Positions 32,324 to 43,503 of a DNA stretch of 64,000 bases are shown here, piece after piece. Where the stretch lies: positions 1-64,000 of the forward strand of contig NZ_CP102734.1 in assembly GCF_024722375.1 (NCBI RefSeq), given 5' to 3'. The notes beneath the pieces were generated by a model. It saw only the letters and a list, made by a program, of their open reading frames with translations, did not search any database and was not told the DNA's origin. Each line of letters begins with the position of its first letter. Positions within the stretch are counted from its first letter, which is position 1. Position numbers and translations under genes: made by a program. The DNA is from Mycoplasma iguanae (GTDB taxonomy: Bacteria; Bacillota_I; Bacilli_A; Mycoplasmatales; Metamycoplasmataceae).

Positions 32324-34273
32324 TTGAAAAAAAAGATTATTAAAAATATATTAATATCTTCATTTATGATGGGCGCACCATTAGCAATGTTTGTAGCTTG
32401 TGCACCATCAACAACCACATCAGAAACAGCAAACGCTTCGCAAAAATCTTCAGAAGTAAGTGCTTTAAGTTATAAATATCCAGAAAATATTTATGATTTT
32501 AACGATAACTTAACAGACGCAGCTAGATATTTAAACTACCACGATTATAATGGAATAGCTAAAAGAGTTGCAGCCAAAAAAATAGATGCTAAAACTATAG
32601 TTACGTACTTTTTAGGTGAGTATTTAGATGAACAAACAAAATTATCAAGCGAAAGAAAAGAACTAAAAATTGCTGAAGATGCTAAAAATCATCAATTAAA
32701 TACTTTCCACTCAATTGTAGAAAAATTAAATAATATTAAAAAACCTTTTTTAGAATCACTATCTAAAGTTAATAAACTTATTTTTTCTAATGATGATAGT
32801 GGGATTGAAAACTTTTACAAAAAAACTTTAGATAGTCAATTTCACCTTTTAATGAGTCAAAATGCTTTTGCTCAAAACAAAAAGGATGATGCAGCTATTC
32901 AAGATCTATTTAAACAAGCTAAAAAAGAAATGAACGATAAGTACAAAATCGCAAAAGATAAAGTACAAGCTTTAAAAGACGCTATAACAAATGATTTTAA
33001 TAATGAATTAAAAGAAGTAAAAAACCTTGTAAATAGTTTAACCATCCCAAATGAAGCTGAAAGTGAAGAATTTTATATTACAGCTTTAAGATTTATTAGA
33101 GATGAATTTAAAACACCAATTTTCTTTGTCAAAGCTGGTGCCAATGCAGGTGAATCAACTTTAAAAAATATCAAAGATAGAGCAGAAGAATTAATTAAAT
33201 TTTTTCAATCTGAAGATCCAGCACAAAAACTTTTAGATGAGAGAAAACATTCACATAATCCTGACCCAGAACATGAATCACATGCTTCAATGGACAGAGA
33301 ATTTTTAAGAATTATTAGAGATGCTGAGCAATTGAATTTAGATAAAACTATTGAATATTTTGATATTTTATCAAATTTACCTTCATATAATGAAGAAGAA
33401 ACTTTAACAGAACTAAGGCCTTTATATAAAGTTATCGAATTTGTTTTTGAAACTGCAAAAGAAAAAGAACTTGCTGGTTATAATAGTGATATTTATAAAC
33501 AAATTTTAGATTTCTTAGAAAAAAATAAAGAAGATTTAACAGAGTTCTTCAATACTTTAGTTAAGTTAAATGATTTAATTTTTGCTGAAGAATATACATC
33601 AACCGGTTATAAAACACACTGATATAAATTCATAAATAATGTTGAATATATTCAATGACTGGATAAGTTTGAAAACAGATTGAATAAATCACCTCAAGCT
33701 CAAAACAAACAAACAGTTTTATTAAATTACATTAAGCAAGGTAAAGAACAAGCTAACATTAATTTAAATCAGGAAATGATTCAAATTAAAAATTTATTGC
33801 CTGAAGCCATAGATTTAGTTAATGATAATTTCAAAGCTAAATATCAAAAAATAAAAAGTGAATTAGACAAAATTAAAGTAACAGCTGCTTCACCCGATTC
33901 ATTATTACTAGTATTTAATAAATTTAAAACTAATTTATTAAAAGGTAATTTATATAATTCTGCCTTAGAAGCCAAAGCAGAAATGGAAAAATTACTAGAT
34001 TATATAAATAAAACTTCAATTAATAGCGTATTCTTTAATGCTGTAATCGATCCTAAAAACCAGAGAATTTTAAATGATTTATTCTATATCAACGAAGCAA
34101 CTTTATACTTTGTATTAGATAATTTAAAAATTGATATTCCTTATGATGAAAACGCAAAGCATGATCCATTTTATAATCATGATTGAGATACAAACAAAAT
34201 TGTTCCAAGTAACCAAACTGATAAGAAATCAGAAGAACGTCCTTTTGAAACTGGATCACATCCTCATCATTAA
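32324..34273 (+). CDS. Lipoprotein paralogue with conserved HxH motif region
   Basis: A 649-residue lipoprotein with a TTG start (strong AAAGGAG at 32308) and signal peptide ending MFVAC (Cys about residue 26). It is paralogous to the histidine-rich lipoprotein upstream along most of its length and shares the block HSHNPDPEHESHASMD followed by REFLRIIRD. It lacks the long HDH repeats but ends in HPHH and has further His/Asp near the C-terminus (HDPFYNHDWD). Family not recognised; a metal-binding surface role is inference. Three TGA-Trp codons split it in the standard code. Confidence 0.8.
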
Positions 34274-34280
34274 AAAAATA

Positions 34281-34319
34281 ATTAAAAATTTGACCTTATT
34301 TCTAGGTCAAATTTTTAAT
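34281..34319. terminator. Bidirectional terminator between lipoprotein gene and smc
   Basis: A 16-bp stem (ATTAAAAATTTGACCT / AGGTCAAATTTTTAAT) with a 7-nt loop. It overlaps the smc stop codon region and serves converging transcripts. Confidence 0.8.
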
Positions 34320-37251
34320 TTTCCATTCGTTCAATTAATTGTTTTGCTTTTGCTAGTTCTACACTAAAAAAAGAAGTAACTCCCCTTTTTTGCATTGTAG
34401 CTCCAAATAGATGATCGACACGGGCCATAGTACCATGACGATGAGTAATAACCACAAATTGAGTAGAATTTTTTAATCTTTGTAAAAATTCTGCATAACG
34501 CACAACATTAGCTTCATCAAGTGCAGCTTCCACTTCATCTAAAATACATAGAGGAATAGGTTTAGCTTTAATGATAGAAAATAATAAAGAAATAGCGATT
34601 AAAGCTTTTTCTCCACCGGAGAAAAGTCTTAAATTTTTAATTGATTTTCCTGGTGGTTGAGCCACAATATCAATACCACTGTCTAAAATATTGGAAGGAT
34701 CTGTATATTTAATTTGGCCTAAACCACCACCAAACATTTTTTGGAAAACATTTGAAAACTCTTTATTAACTAAAGTGAATGTTTCACTAATTTTTTTAAC
34801 AATGATTTTATCAATTTCAGCAATAGCACCTAGAATAATATTTTTAGCTTTTTCTAATTCTTCCTGTGAAGCTTTTGTAATATTATATCTTTGTTCAATT
34901 TCTTTGAAACTTTCAATTGAATCTAAATTTACATGACCTAAAGCATCAATTTCTGTAATTAATTGTTGGACAATTTCACGAGATTTTTCCAAATCTAAAT
35001 CTTGGTTTGTATAGTTTTCTTTAGCATATTCTAAAGTCATTTTATAGTGAACTGATAGTCTTTTTTGACTATTATTCAATAAAAACTCTGCTTTAGATTT
35101 TTCAGCTAATTTAACACTAAAGGAATTATTTAATTCTCTTTGTGTTTTTTGTAAGTCATTTTTTTCACCTAAAAGTTTTTGGAGTTCTTCATTAATGATT
35201 CTAATTTTTTCACGTTTTGAACGAATTTCTGCAGTTAAGAAGTTTTTTTCTAATTCAAGATCTTTTTCATGCATTAAATCATTTTTTAAATTAGTAATAT
35301 CTAAAATTTCTTTTGTTGCTGCTTCATATCTAGTTTTTAAAGAATAAAAACTATTATTAGCGGTATTTATTTTTTCTCTAGTAATAATTAAGTTAGATTT
35401 AAGTTCATTATTTAAAACAATTAAATCATTTTTAGTATTTTCTAGATCTCAAATATTTTCAGCTAATGTTTTTTTCTCAGCTTCCAGTTGTGGAATAGAA
35501 TTATGAAGCTGTTCAATTTGCTTATCAATGTTATTAAAATTGTCATCTTCTTGTTTTTGACCACCTGATATAATTCCGCCTACACGAATTATATCGCCGT
35601 CTAAACTTACTGTCATATAACGAGAGTTCATAAGTTTAAAAATTTCATTAGCATTTTCAACAGAATCACAAACTAAAATATTTCCTAATAAAAATCTTTT
35701 TAGAACTAAAAATTCTGGTTTTACATTGATTAAATCACTAGCAACACCTAAAAAACCTTTTTGGTTTTTTAAAATAAAATCATGTTCTTCTCTTATAAAT
35801 TTAGGTTTAATGCTACTTAGAGGTACAAATGTTGCCTTACCTGCATTATTTCTTTTTAAAAAATTGATTGCATCAATAGCTGTTTCGGGCGTATCTACAA
35901 CAATATTTTGTACTGTATTACCTAAAATATTATCCATCACTCTTGAATACTTAGTTTCAGGCTGAATAATATCTCAAACTAAACCTTTGTAACCTTTAAA
36001 TAAATGAGAATTATCAACAATGGCTTTAGAACCTTTGAATAAGTGTGTTTTCTTTTCTTTATTTTCTTTTAAAAAAGAAATACGTGCTTTAATGTTATTA
36101 ATTTTGTAAACTAAATTATTTTCTTGTAACTTATATGCAGAAATTTCTTTATTATTAAAATTAATTTTTTGGTGATTATTTTCTATTTTTTCTTCAGTTT
36201 CTTTTTCTAAATTTTGATACTGATAAATCACTTTACCTAATTCATCAATTTGTTGTTTAATAGCTTTAGTTTTTTCTTCAGAAGACGCTACAATTTCACC
36301 ACTAATAATCATTTGAAGTCTTTGATTTTCTTTAACCTTAGTAATTTCTACTAATTTAATTTTTTCAGAAATATTTTCTAGTTTTACAGAAAGATCGTTC
36401 AATTCTTTTTCAACTTCATTTTTATTTTTAGAACTTTGATTTAATGATAAATCAATTTCATCAATTCTGCTTTCCAAACCGGTGTTAGCTTGTTCTACAC
36501 CACTTAATTCCAATCTTAGTGATTCTAATTGTTCAGAATATTTAGTAATATCATGGACTAGTAAGTTGACTTCAATATTTTTTAATTTTTCTGTTTTTTC
36601 CAGAAATAATAAAGCTTTTTCCGCTTGTTTTTTTAATGGTTGTAATTGTTTGTTTAATTCATTAACAACCAAAGTAATTTTTTCTAAAGATTCATCGGTT
36701 TTTTCTAATTTTTTTAAAGTTTCATTTTTTTTCAATTTATATTTAGATGTTCCAGCAGCGTCTTCTAAAATTGCACGGCAATATTCAGAAGAAGCTTCGG
36801 CTATAGAAGAAATAGTTCCTTGTGAAATAATAGCTAAAGAGGATTTTGAAATACCAGATTCCACTGCTATTTGTTTAATATCTTTTTGTTTTGCTAATTC
36901 ACCATTAATATAATATTCGTTGTTTCCTTTATTTCTATAAAGAACTCTGGAAATAGTAAATATTTTGTGAGGTGTTGAAACTAGGTTTTCTGAATTATCA
37001 AAAGTTAAAATAACCTCTGCTTTATCTAAAGGTGCAACAGTTTTAGAACCTGCAAAAATAACATCAGACATTGAATCACCACGAAGTGCTTTAGATGATT
37101 GTTCTCCTAAAACTCAACGAATAGCATCATTAATATTAGATTTTCCAGAACCATTTGGACCCACAATCCCGACAACTCCACCATCAAAATTCAATGTAAC
37201 TTTATCTGCAAAAGATTTAAAACCGTGAGCTTCAATTTTTATTAATTTCAT
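34315..37251 (-). CDS. smc: Chromosome segregation protein SMC
   Basis: SMC (978 residues) is the coiled-coil ATPase of the condensin complex with ScpA/ScpB. The N-terminal head carries GFKSFADKV and Walker A GPNGSGKS (residues 31-38); long coiled coils flank a hinge around residues 440-600; the C-terminal head has the LFSGGEKALIAISLLF signature and CILDEVEAALDEANV Walker B. This is somewhat shorter than the usual 1150-1200 residues, in keeping with shorter mollicute coils. The ATG has an AAGGATGA ribosome binding site; a minus-strand TATAAT lies at 37283-37288. Confidence 0.96.
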
Positions 37252-37282
37252 GTCATCCTTTTGAATTTAAAATTATTTTTAA

Positions 37283-37288
37283 ATTATA
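37283..37288 (-). promoter_or_regulatory. -10 box for smc
   Basis: TATAAT on the minus strand in the 91-nt spacer between rsmE and smc, 31 nt before the smc start. Confidence 0.45.
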
Positions 37289-37342
37289 TTTTAAAAAAGA
37301 AAAAATCCTTATTTTATAAAATGAGATTTTATATCAAATAAA

Positions 37343-38020
37343 TTATTCTTCTTTTTCAAAGATCTTAGAAAGCAAATAAATTGCTGCAGTTTCTGCTCTT
37401 AGAATTCTTTTACCTAAAGAAACAACTTGAAATCCTTTTTTTTCTGACTTTGAAATTTCTTCATCAGAAAAACCACCCTCAGGCCCAACTAAAAAAATAG
37501 AATCGGTAGGATAATCAATTTTTTGTTGATTTGTAGATATTTTTTCATGAGCAATAAATTTATTTGTAATATTTAAATTTATTACATCATCAAATTTTGT
37601 TGGATGATGAATTTGCATTGTTTTATTTCTAAAAGATTGTTCTGCAGCGCCCAAAGCGATTGTTTGTCATCTTTCAAGTTTATTTTCTATTTTACTAATA
37701 TTTTTTAGTTCACAGTATTGACTAATTACAGGGATAAAATCTGTAACACCCAATTCAGTAGCTTTTTGAATTAATCATTCATATCTTTTAATATTAATAA
37801 TCGCAGCAGCTAAATAAATTTTATTTTTAAATTCATGATTTGAATCCAATTTATATTTAATTTTAGCTAAATTATTTTCTAAACTACATACATAAAATTC
37901 TTGAGAAAAAACACAAATAAAATCTTTATTTTGGATTCTTGCGACTTTGATGTGTTGTAAGATTTTTTGATCTAATAAAAAATAATCTTTTTCTTTTTTA
38001 TTAACAAAAAAACGCATCAT
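37343..38020 (-). CDS. rsmE: 16S rRNA (uracil-1498-N3) methyltransferase
   Basis: RsmE (225 residues) methylates U1498 of 16S rRNA. It is a SPOUT enzyme; the C-terminal knot motif LVGPEGGFSDEEI and the following SLGKRILRAETAAIYLLS are diagnostic. The N-terminal PUA-like part is short. Two adjacent ATG codons form the start, after GAGGTAATT. It stands upstream of smc on the same strand. Confidence 0.94.
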
Positions 38021-38188
38021 AATTACCTCATTTCTGAATTAGAAAAAATTATATTATATTTATTATTCAATTTATTTTTAATTACATAATTAAGAAACAA
38101 CAAAAAACAGAATAACAAACATAGTATAGATTTGTGAATAATCGAGCAAAAAATGTTTAAAAAAATAATTTTTAGTACTGAAAAATGC

Positions 38189-38204
38189 TTTTTTTTTTTT
38201 TTTT
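38189..38204 (+). repeat. T16 homopolymer tract upstream of protease lipoprotein gene
   Basis: Sixteen consecutive T, 53 nt before the ATG at 38258 and 11 nt before a -10-like TAAAAT (38216-38221). The tract falls where the -35/-10 spacer would be, as the poly(A) tracts do in M. hyorhinis vlp promoters. Confidence 0.75.
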
Positions 38205-38257
38205 GATTTTGTGGTTAAAATTTATAAAAATGAATTTTTTTAATTAAGAAAGATACT

Positions 38258-40909
38258 ATGAAAAAATTTAAATTTTCTTTAAAATGACTAGCAGTTTCAT
38301 CAGTGATTTCTTCATTGGTTTTTATTGCATGTTCACCTATTAGAAATCAAATATATGATCAGCCTGTGATAAATCCTAATAATGATAGTTCAAAAGAAAT
38401 TTCACCAAATAATAACCAAAATATATCTCAATCAACTAATCCTGCAACTCTGCCTAATTCAAACTCCGAAACAATGGACCATGGAGTAACTTCTCAATCT
38501 AACTCAGAATCTAAAAAACCAGAAACTTCTCAAGCATCTCCAGCTCAACCACCAGTTCAACCACCAGTTCAACCACCAGCTCAACCTGAAACTGAAAAAT
38601 CAGTTTTTGATTCTGGTCAAATATCAAATAGTAATAAATCAGAAGTATCTTCACAACCAAATACAAGCGATGAAACCCCGTCATCAACCCCGTCATCAAC
38701 CCCGTCATCAACCCCGTCATCAACCCCGTCATCAACCCCGTCATCAACCCCGTCATCTCCACCTAAAAATGAACCACAACCACAACCAGAACCTAGTTTA
38801 ACAAAAAGCGAATTTGAAAACCCTAAGTATAATGAAGTTGCTAGTTATCATTATGATAATAATGAAGTACTAAGGAAATACACTGATGTTAAACCAAGCA
38901 TTAGTTATAAAAACAGAACAGAAGCCCAAGTTTTTAATTCTAATTTTGCTTTAGCTAATAAATATCATGGTTTTTGAAACCAAAACTTTACTGTACGTAA
39001 AGATGATGATACTGATGGTAAATATTTAAAACAATATAGACTACATTTTTTATTAAGAGATCGAAATTGACAGTTTGATGCTAAAAATCAAACTTTTAGT
39101 TTTTTATTAAAAAATGAAGTTATTAACAACATTAAAAATTCTGACAACACCGCTAGTGATATTAAATTATGACTATATTTAGATGTCAGAAGCAAAGAAT
39201 TAGATAATTTTAGATATAACTCAGTTATTAATTTTGAAGATTTTAGCAAATTCCAAGAAAAATGATTTAGATGAACAGAACATAAAAATCAATATTTAAA
39301 AATGATTTATTATGGTGTAGGTTTTGAAATTCCGCTAGCCAAAATTAATAATACACTAACAATCCAAAACGATCGTTATTTTAATTTGGTTATTAATAAA
39401 ACTAGTCAAGGTTATGAATTTAAAATTGTGAAAAAACCTAATTTTAATAAAACACTGACTAATAATTATGCTGATGCTATAAAAAATGATGCAGTTTTTA
39501 TTAATACTTTAAACAATTTTTTCAACATTTCTTTTTTATCAGATAACGAGCAAAATCAAACTTTTGGTCAATACATTCTACCAACTAAGTTAAAAGAAAG
39601 AAAAACAGATATTGAAAAATTATTTGCTAATTATAGAAGAGATCAAAATGCTAGTAATTATGTAACTGCTTATGATCCTGATAATCCTTATGCAATTAGT
39701 ACTAATGCTTTTGATACTTCCAATAATGAATATGCTAAAACTAAAGATAATTATCAAAGTCGTACAAAAAGCAATAATTATATTCCCGATTTGGAAATAG
39801 TTTATAAATATAACGATTTTGATCTAGCAAATGAAATGCGCATTAGAGCTTTAACAATTTCACCTGGGACTTGAAATATGATTGCTAAAGTTAATCCAGA
39901 TGATGAAAAAGATCAACTATATTATGTTGTTACTAATAAACACGTTTCAAATACTACCATTAAAGGATCGCAAGATATTTTTAGAAAACTAGGTTCACAA
40001 CATTATCTAGATTCTTATAAATTAATTTCTTCAAATATACAAAGACCAAGTGGATGAAATAAATATTATGATAATGGTCAAGATTCTATGAGTGCCTCAA
40101 AAGGTGAACTACTTGGTATTAAAGAATATTATCGCGGTACTAACAATAATGGAATTAGTTACGATATGAAAAATGATTATTTCTTTCCTGCCAAAAGAAT
40201 TAGATATTACGATGGAAGCTTGAAAATAATTAATAATAGACACCCTGATATTGTTTTTGCTATATTAGATTTAAGTGTTCTAAAAAAACGAGTTAATGAA
40301 GTAATAAGCGAACAAAAGAAAAATATAAGGATGACAGGTAGAAACAAATTAAGTGATAGTGAAAAACAAGAAGCAGAATTAATTGTGGCCAACCATGAAT
40401 CTGTATTAAAAGATCTTGAACAGTGGCCAAAACTAAAACCTTTGAAAATTTCACATGCTTATAAAAATTTATTTGCATTTGACAATACATATTTAACTGA
40501 TTTTATTTCAGCCACTTATGCTGGTAATTCTTTTAGTACATTAAAAATTAATAAAATAAAAGTAACTAGTCATTCATCAGATTCAGGTAATTTTAACATA
40601 AGTTTTAAAAAATCTGATTTAGAGCCAAAAGAGTTAGTTAGACAATTTGCCGCTAGCGGTTCTAGTGGTTCACTAGTTGTTGATAGTGATCGTAATTTAA
40701 TAGGGTTAATTCACGAAGGTAATAGTAGTGAAACTAACATAGTACCATTTATTACCAGTCATTATGATTTGCTGGGTAATACTAGTTTTACTTTTGATAA
40801 TGGTACCAAAAACGACACATCACTTTTACACTATGCAAATATGATGAAAGAAAAAGAACCAAACAAATGATCTCTTAATATTTTTAATTTTGACACCAAA
40901 ATTAAATAA
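38258..40909 (+). CDS. DUF31/Mycoplasma Ig protease-type serine protease lipoprotein
   Basis: An 883-residue lipoprotein with signal peptide ending LVFIAC (Cys about residue 25). A Pro/Ser/Thr-rich spacer (about residues 30-190) includes QPPVQPPVQPP and seven TPSS units. The rest resembles the DUF31 peptidase family that includes Mycoplasma Ig protease: a His in VVTNKHVSN (H562) and a trypsin-like GSSGSLVVDSDRNLIGLIHEG with probable nucleophile S803. MIP cleaves antibody heavy chains with its partner MIB, but no MIB-like gene adjoins this one, so the substrate is open. Many Trp codons are TGA. A strong terminator follows. Confidence 0.85.
38675..38758 (+). repeat. 12-bp tandem repeat, seven units (TPSS)
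   Basis: Seven in-frame copies of accccgtcatca (last copy ends in tct) encode a TPSS-repeat stalk between the lipid anchor and the protease domain. Its higher GC content contrasts with the flanks. Copy number can vary without frame change. Confidence 0.9.
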
Positions 40910-40967
40910 TTATTGACAACTAATAAGTTAACTCATAATTACTAAAAAAATAAATATAATTTTATTT

Positions 40968-41007
40968 AAAACTTCTACAATGACAGAACATGTTGTAGAA
41001 GTTTTTT
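40968..41007 (+). terminator. Intrinsic terminator of protease gene
   Basis: A 13-bp stem (AAAACTTCTACAA / TTGTAGAAGTTTT, 12-nt loop) followed by T run. Confidence 0.85.
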
Positions 41008-41084
41008 ATGTCTTTTTCAACACAAGAAACAAAGAACTGAATGCTCTAGAATTTAATAAAGTTCAGTGTATTTAGTCTTGTCTG

Positions 41085-41219
41085 AAAATGTTTTAGGTTG
41101 CCTAAAAGATAAAATTTATGAAAAAGAAAAATTTTTGATAATGAAAAAAATATGATTCTATTTTTTGCACAGGAATTTAGAGGTTAACAACCTTATAAAC
41201 CTAAAACATTTTTTTATTT
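41085..41219 (+). ncRNA. Candidate structured RNA closed by a 15-bp perfect inverted repeat
   Basis: AAAATGTTTTAGGTT (41085-41099) pairs perfectly with AACCTAAAACATTTT (41198-41212) over a 98-nt interior, and the 3' arm runs into T7, like a terminator. Inside, local hairpins compete: TTTTAGG-TTG-CCTAAAA (41091-41107) and AGGTT-AAC-AACCT (about 41181-41193). I recognise no known RNA family. It could be a small RNA, a regulatory leader or a miniature element. Confidence 0.35.
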
Positions 41220-41234
41220 GAATTTATTAAAAAA

Positions 41235-41240
41235 TATAAT
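41235..41240 (+). promoter_or_regulatory. -10 box for nuclease/ABC transporter operon
   Basis: TATAAT placed so that transcription would begin right at the structured leader starting at 41251. Confidence 0.5.
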
Positions 41241-41250
41241 AAAATTATTC

Positions 41251-41335
41251 AAAATGAACTTATTAAATTATGCCGGTTTACAGAAATGAAAAAACTCCTT
41301 TAGCTTAATTATATTGAGTTCATTTTTTTATTTTT
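41251..41335 (+). promoter_or_regulatory. Structured 5' leader with terminator-like end (possible attenuator or riboswitch)
   Basis: AAAATGAACT (41251-41260) pairs perfectly with AGTTCATTTT (41317-41326), enclosing 56 nt that include a further AATTA/TAATT pairing (41266-41270 / 41306-41310) and an unpaired GC-containing core around TGCCGGTTTACAG. The 3' arm merges with T7 and then T5. It lies between the promoter and the ATG at 41379, so it may control the operon. No known riboswitch core was recognised. Confidence 0.4.
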
Positions 41336-41378
41336 AAAGATTATATTTTAATTAATGTAGTTTTCATCAGGGGGAAAT

Positions 41379-43499
41379 ATGAAAAACAAATTAAATTTAA
41401 AGAAATTGATCGGAGTTGCAGGAGCCACTACGCTTGCTTCAGCTTTTATTTTAGCGTCTTGTGCACCTACAGTAAGTAAATTTGATCAATCAGATGATAA
41501 GAAAATGAAATTTGCACTAACTATTACTGCACCAGCAGCAAGAAGTGCTTTAAATGATATCATCCAAGCATATAATGAACAATCAAAATCAGATTACAAA
41601 TGAGAACAAATGGAAATCCAAGGTGGTTACCAAGGTTTAGATAATGTATTAAAAAATAAATTACCTGCAAAAGATAAAGATGGATTATTTAATGTAGCTT
41701 TAAATTATCCATCTGCTTTAGCTATTGCCCGTAGATATGACATGGGTCTTGCTTTTGACAAAAGCATTTTAAACTTAGATGAACTTTTCGATGAATCATT
41801 TTTACAAGTTAACAAAAACATGGTAAATGTTAAAGAAAACGAACAATGAACAATTCCAATGAATAAATCAGTTGAAATGTTAACAATCAACATGCCAATG
41901 TTTAAATATGTTTTAGAAAAAGCCAATGATTCTTCAATTGCTGAAGATTCAAAAGAATTTTTTGACAAAATTAAAGCAGTTGGAGAAACAGATCAAGAAT
42001 TCATTGGGAAAGTTATGGGAACTTATACTCCAACAGAAGAAGGACTAAAAGGATATGTATTCAAAAAAGAAGTTTTTGAATCTTATTCAGCTCTAATAGA
42101 TTTAGCTAATAGAATTACTGTAGCTTTTCCTAATGCACAAAAAGCAAAAAGCAATGGAACAGCTAGAGAAATTCTAAAAAATGTATTTGGAATTGATTCT
42201 CCAGCGAATGCTATTTATAGTTCAGCATTTTCAAAAGCTGGTGGAGATTATGAAAAATTCCTGTTCCACTTAAACAAGGAAAAAACAGGAGTAGATTTTT
42301 CAAGTGTAATTAAGAATCCTGATTCAGAAGAATACAAATTACTAAAATTAGTTTTTGAAGAATTTAAAAAAGGATTTGATAAAAATGCATTATTTATTAA
42401 AAGCGTTTCAACATATTCATCAAACTATTTAAAACAACACCAATTAATTTTTGCAATTGGTTCAACAGCAGGATATAGACATAATTTTGCTCCTAATACA
42501 GACGAAAAATTAGCAATTATTAAAAAACCAGCTGCTGCTGGAACAACAGCTGCAGAAGAGTCAATCACTTTAGATGGATCTTTAGGAGAAATTTTAGTAC
42601 CTACAGAAGCAGAAAAAACTAACAACCCAGGACTTATAGCAACTGTTAAAGGTGGAAACTATACAAACAAAATTTATGCTTCAGACACAAGAATAGAGCC
42701 TAGAAAGAGATATACACACGATATTTTCTTAACTTCTGCAAAAGAAGATGAAGAAATTAAAAATCTTTTAAAAGATAAAAATCCAGGTGAAGCAGTTGCA
42801 TTATTAGGTAGAGGTGAACCATATAGTATGTTCCAGCTGATAGGTGCAGTAAATAAACCAACAGCTGGTGAAGATACAAGAACAAAAACTTATTTAATTT
42901 CACAAAGTAGCTATTCAATCATTACTCAAGGAGCTAACGAAAAATTAAATGAAAAAGAAATATTAAATTTACCAGCTCCTAAATTATTCCAAACCGGAGA
43001 TACAGAACAAACATTAGTTCAAGGTCCTTCATTAATTGCTTTACATTCAAATGAAAACGAAAATGCTGAAACACAAAAATTTGTTAAATGAATGTTAACA
43101 GAAAGCAGAAAGTGAACTTGAACAACAGGTTCAGGAGAAAGAGTTAGAACTAATGAATTTACAGGAACTGGTGCAGAATACTTTGCATTTAGAGCAGGAT
43201 ATATTATTCCTACAAAAGAAAATCTAAAACAATTAGAAAACAAAACTGATACATTAAATCCTGCAAATAAAATTACTTTCCAGTCATTAAAATCTGCAAC
43301 AGTTCAACCAGGAGAAACTAAAGCAAAAACAGCATTATTAGAAGATCCTGTTTCTGCAAACTCTTCAACATTTAGAGAAGCAATTCAAAAAGCTATGGAA
43401 ACAATGAATAGTCGTGCTTCAAATGGGCAATTTAGTGAAATTTCATTTGACAAATTCTTAGAAAGTGTAAAAATTCAATTACCAAACAGTTTACGTTAA
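41379..43499 (+). CDS. ABC transporter substrate-binding lipoprotein (MG185-like)
   Basis: A 706-residue lipoprotein with signal peptide ending FILASC (Cys about residue 28), the likely receptor for the ABC importer encoded downstream. It looks like an extended extracellular solute-binding protein of the carbohydrate family, but with a large insert. The order lipoprotein-nuclease-ATPase-permease-permease equals M. genitalium MG185-MG189 and the M. hyopneumoniae mhp379 operon, which were proposed to import products of nuclease digestion. GGGGG ribosome binding site. Confidence 0.85.
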
Positions 43500-43503
43500 A
43501 TTT

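Noticed and set aside
38511-38801. Two low-complexity frames (GLMT and QPRH repeats) overlapping the protease stalk
   Set aside because: They are out-of-frame readings of the TPSS repeat DNA and stop at its ends.
41085-41219. Insertion-sequence remnant for the 15-bp inverted repeat
   Set aside because: No transposase frame and no flanking direct repeat are visible; kept as an unexplained RNA-like element instead.
41000-41378. Search for a tRNA, tmRNA, RNase P RNA or SRP RNA in this gene-free region
   Set aside because: No T-loop GTTC-type element, CCA end, or RNase P/SRP conserved core could be found; only inverted repeats remain.
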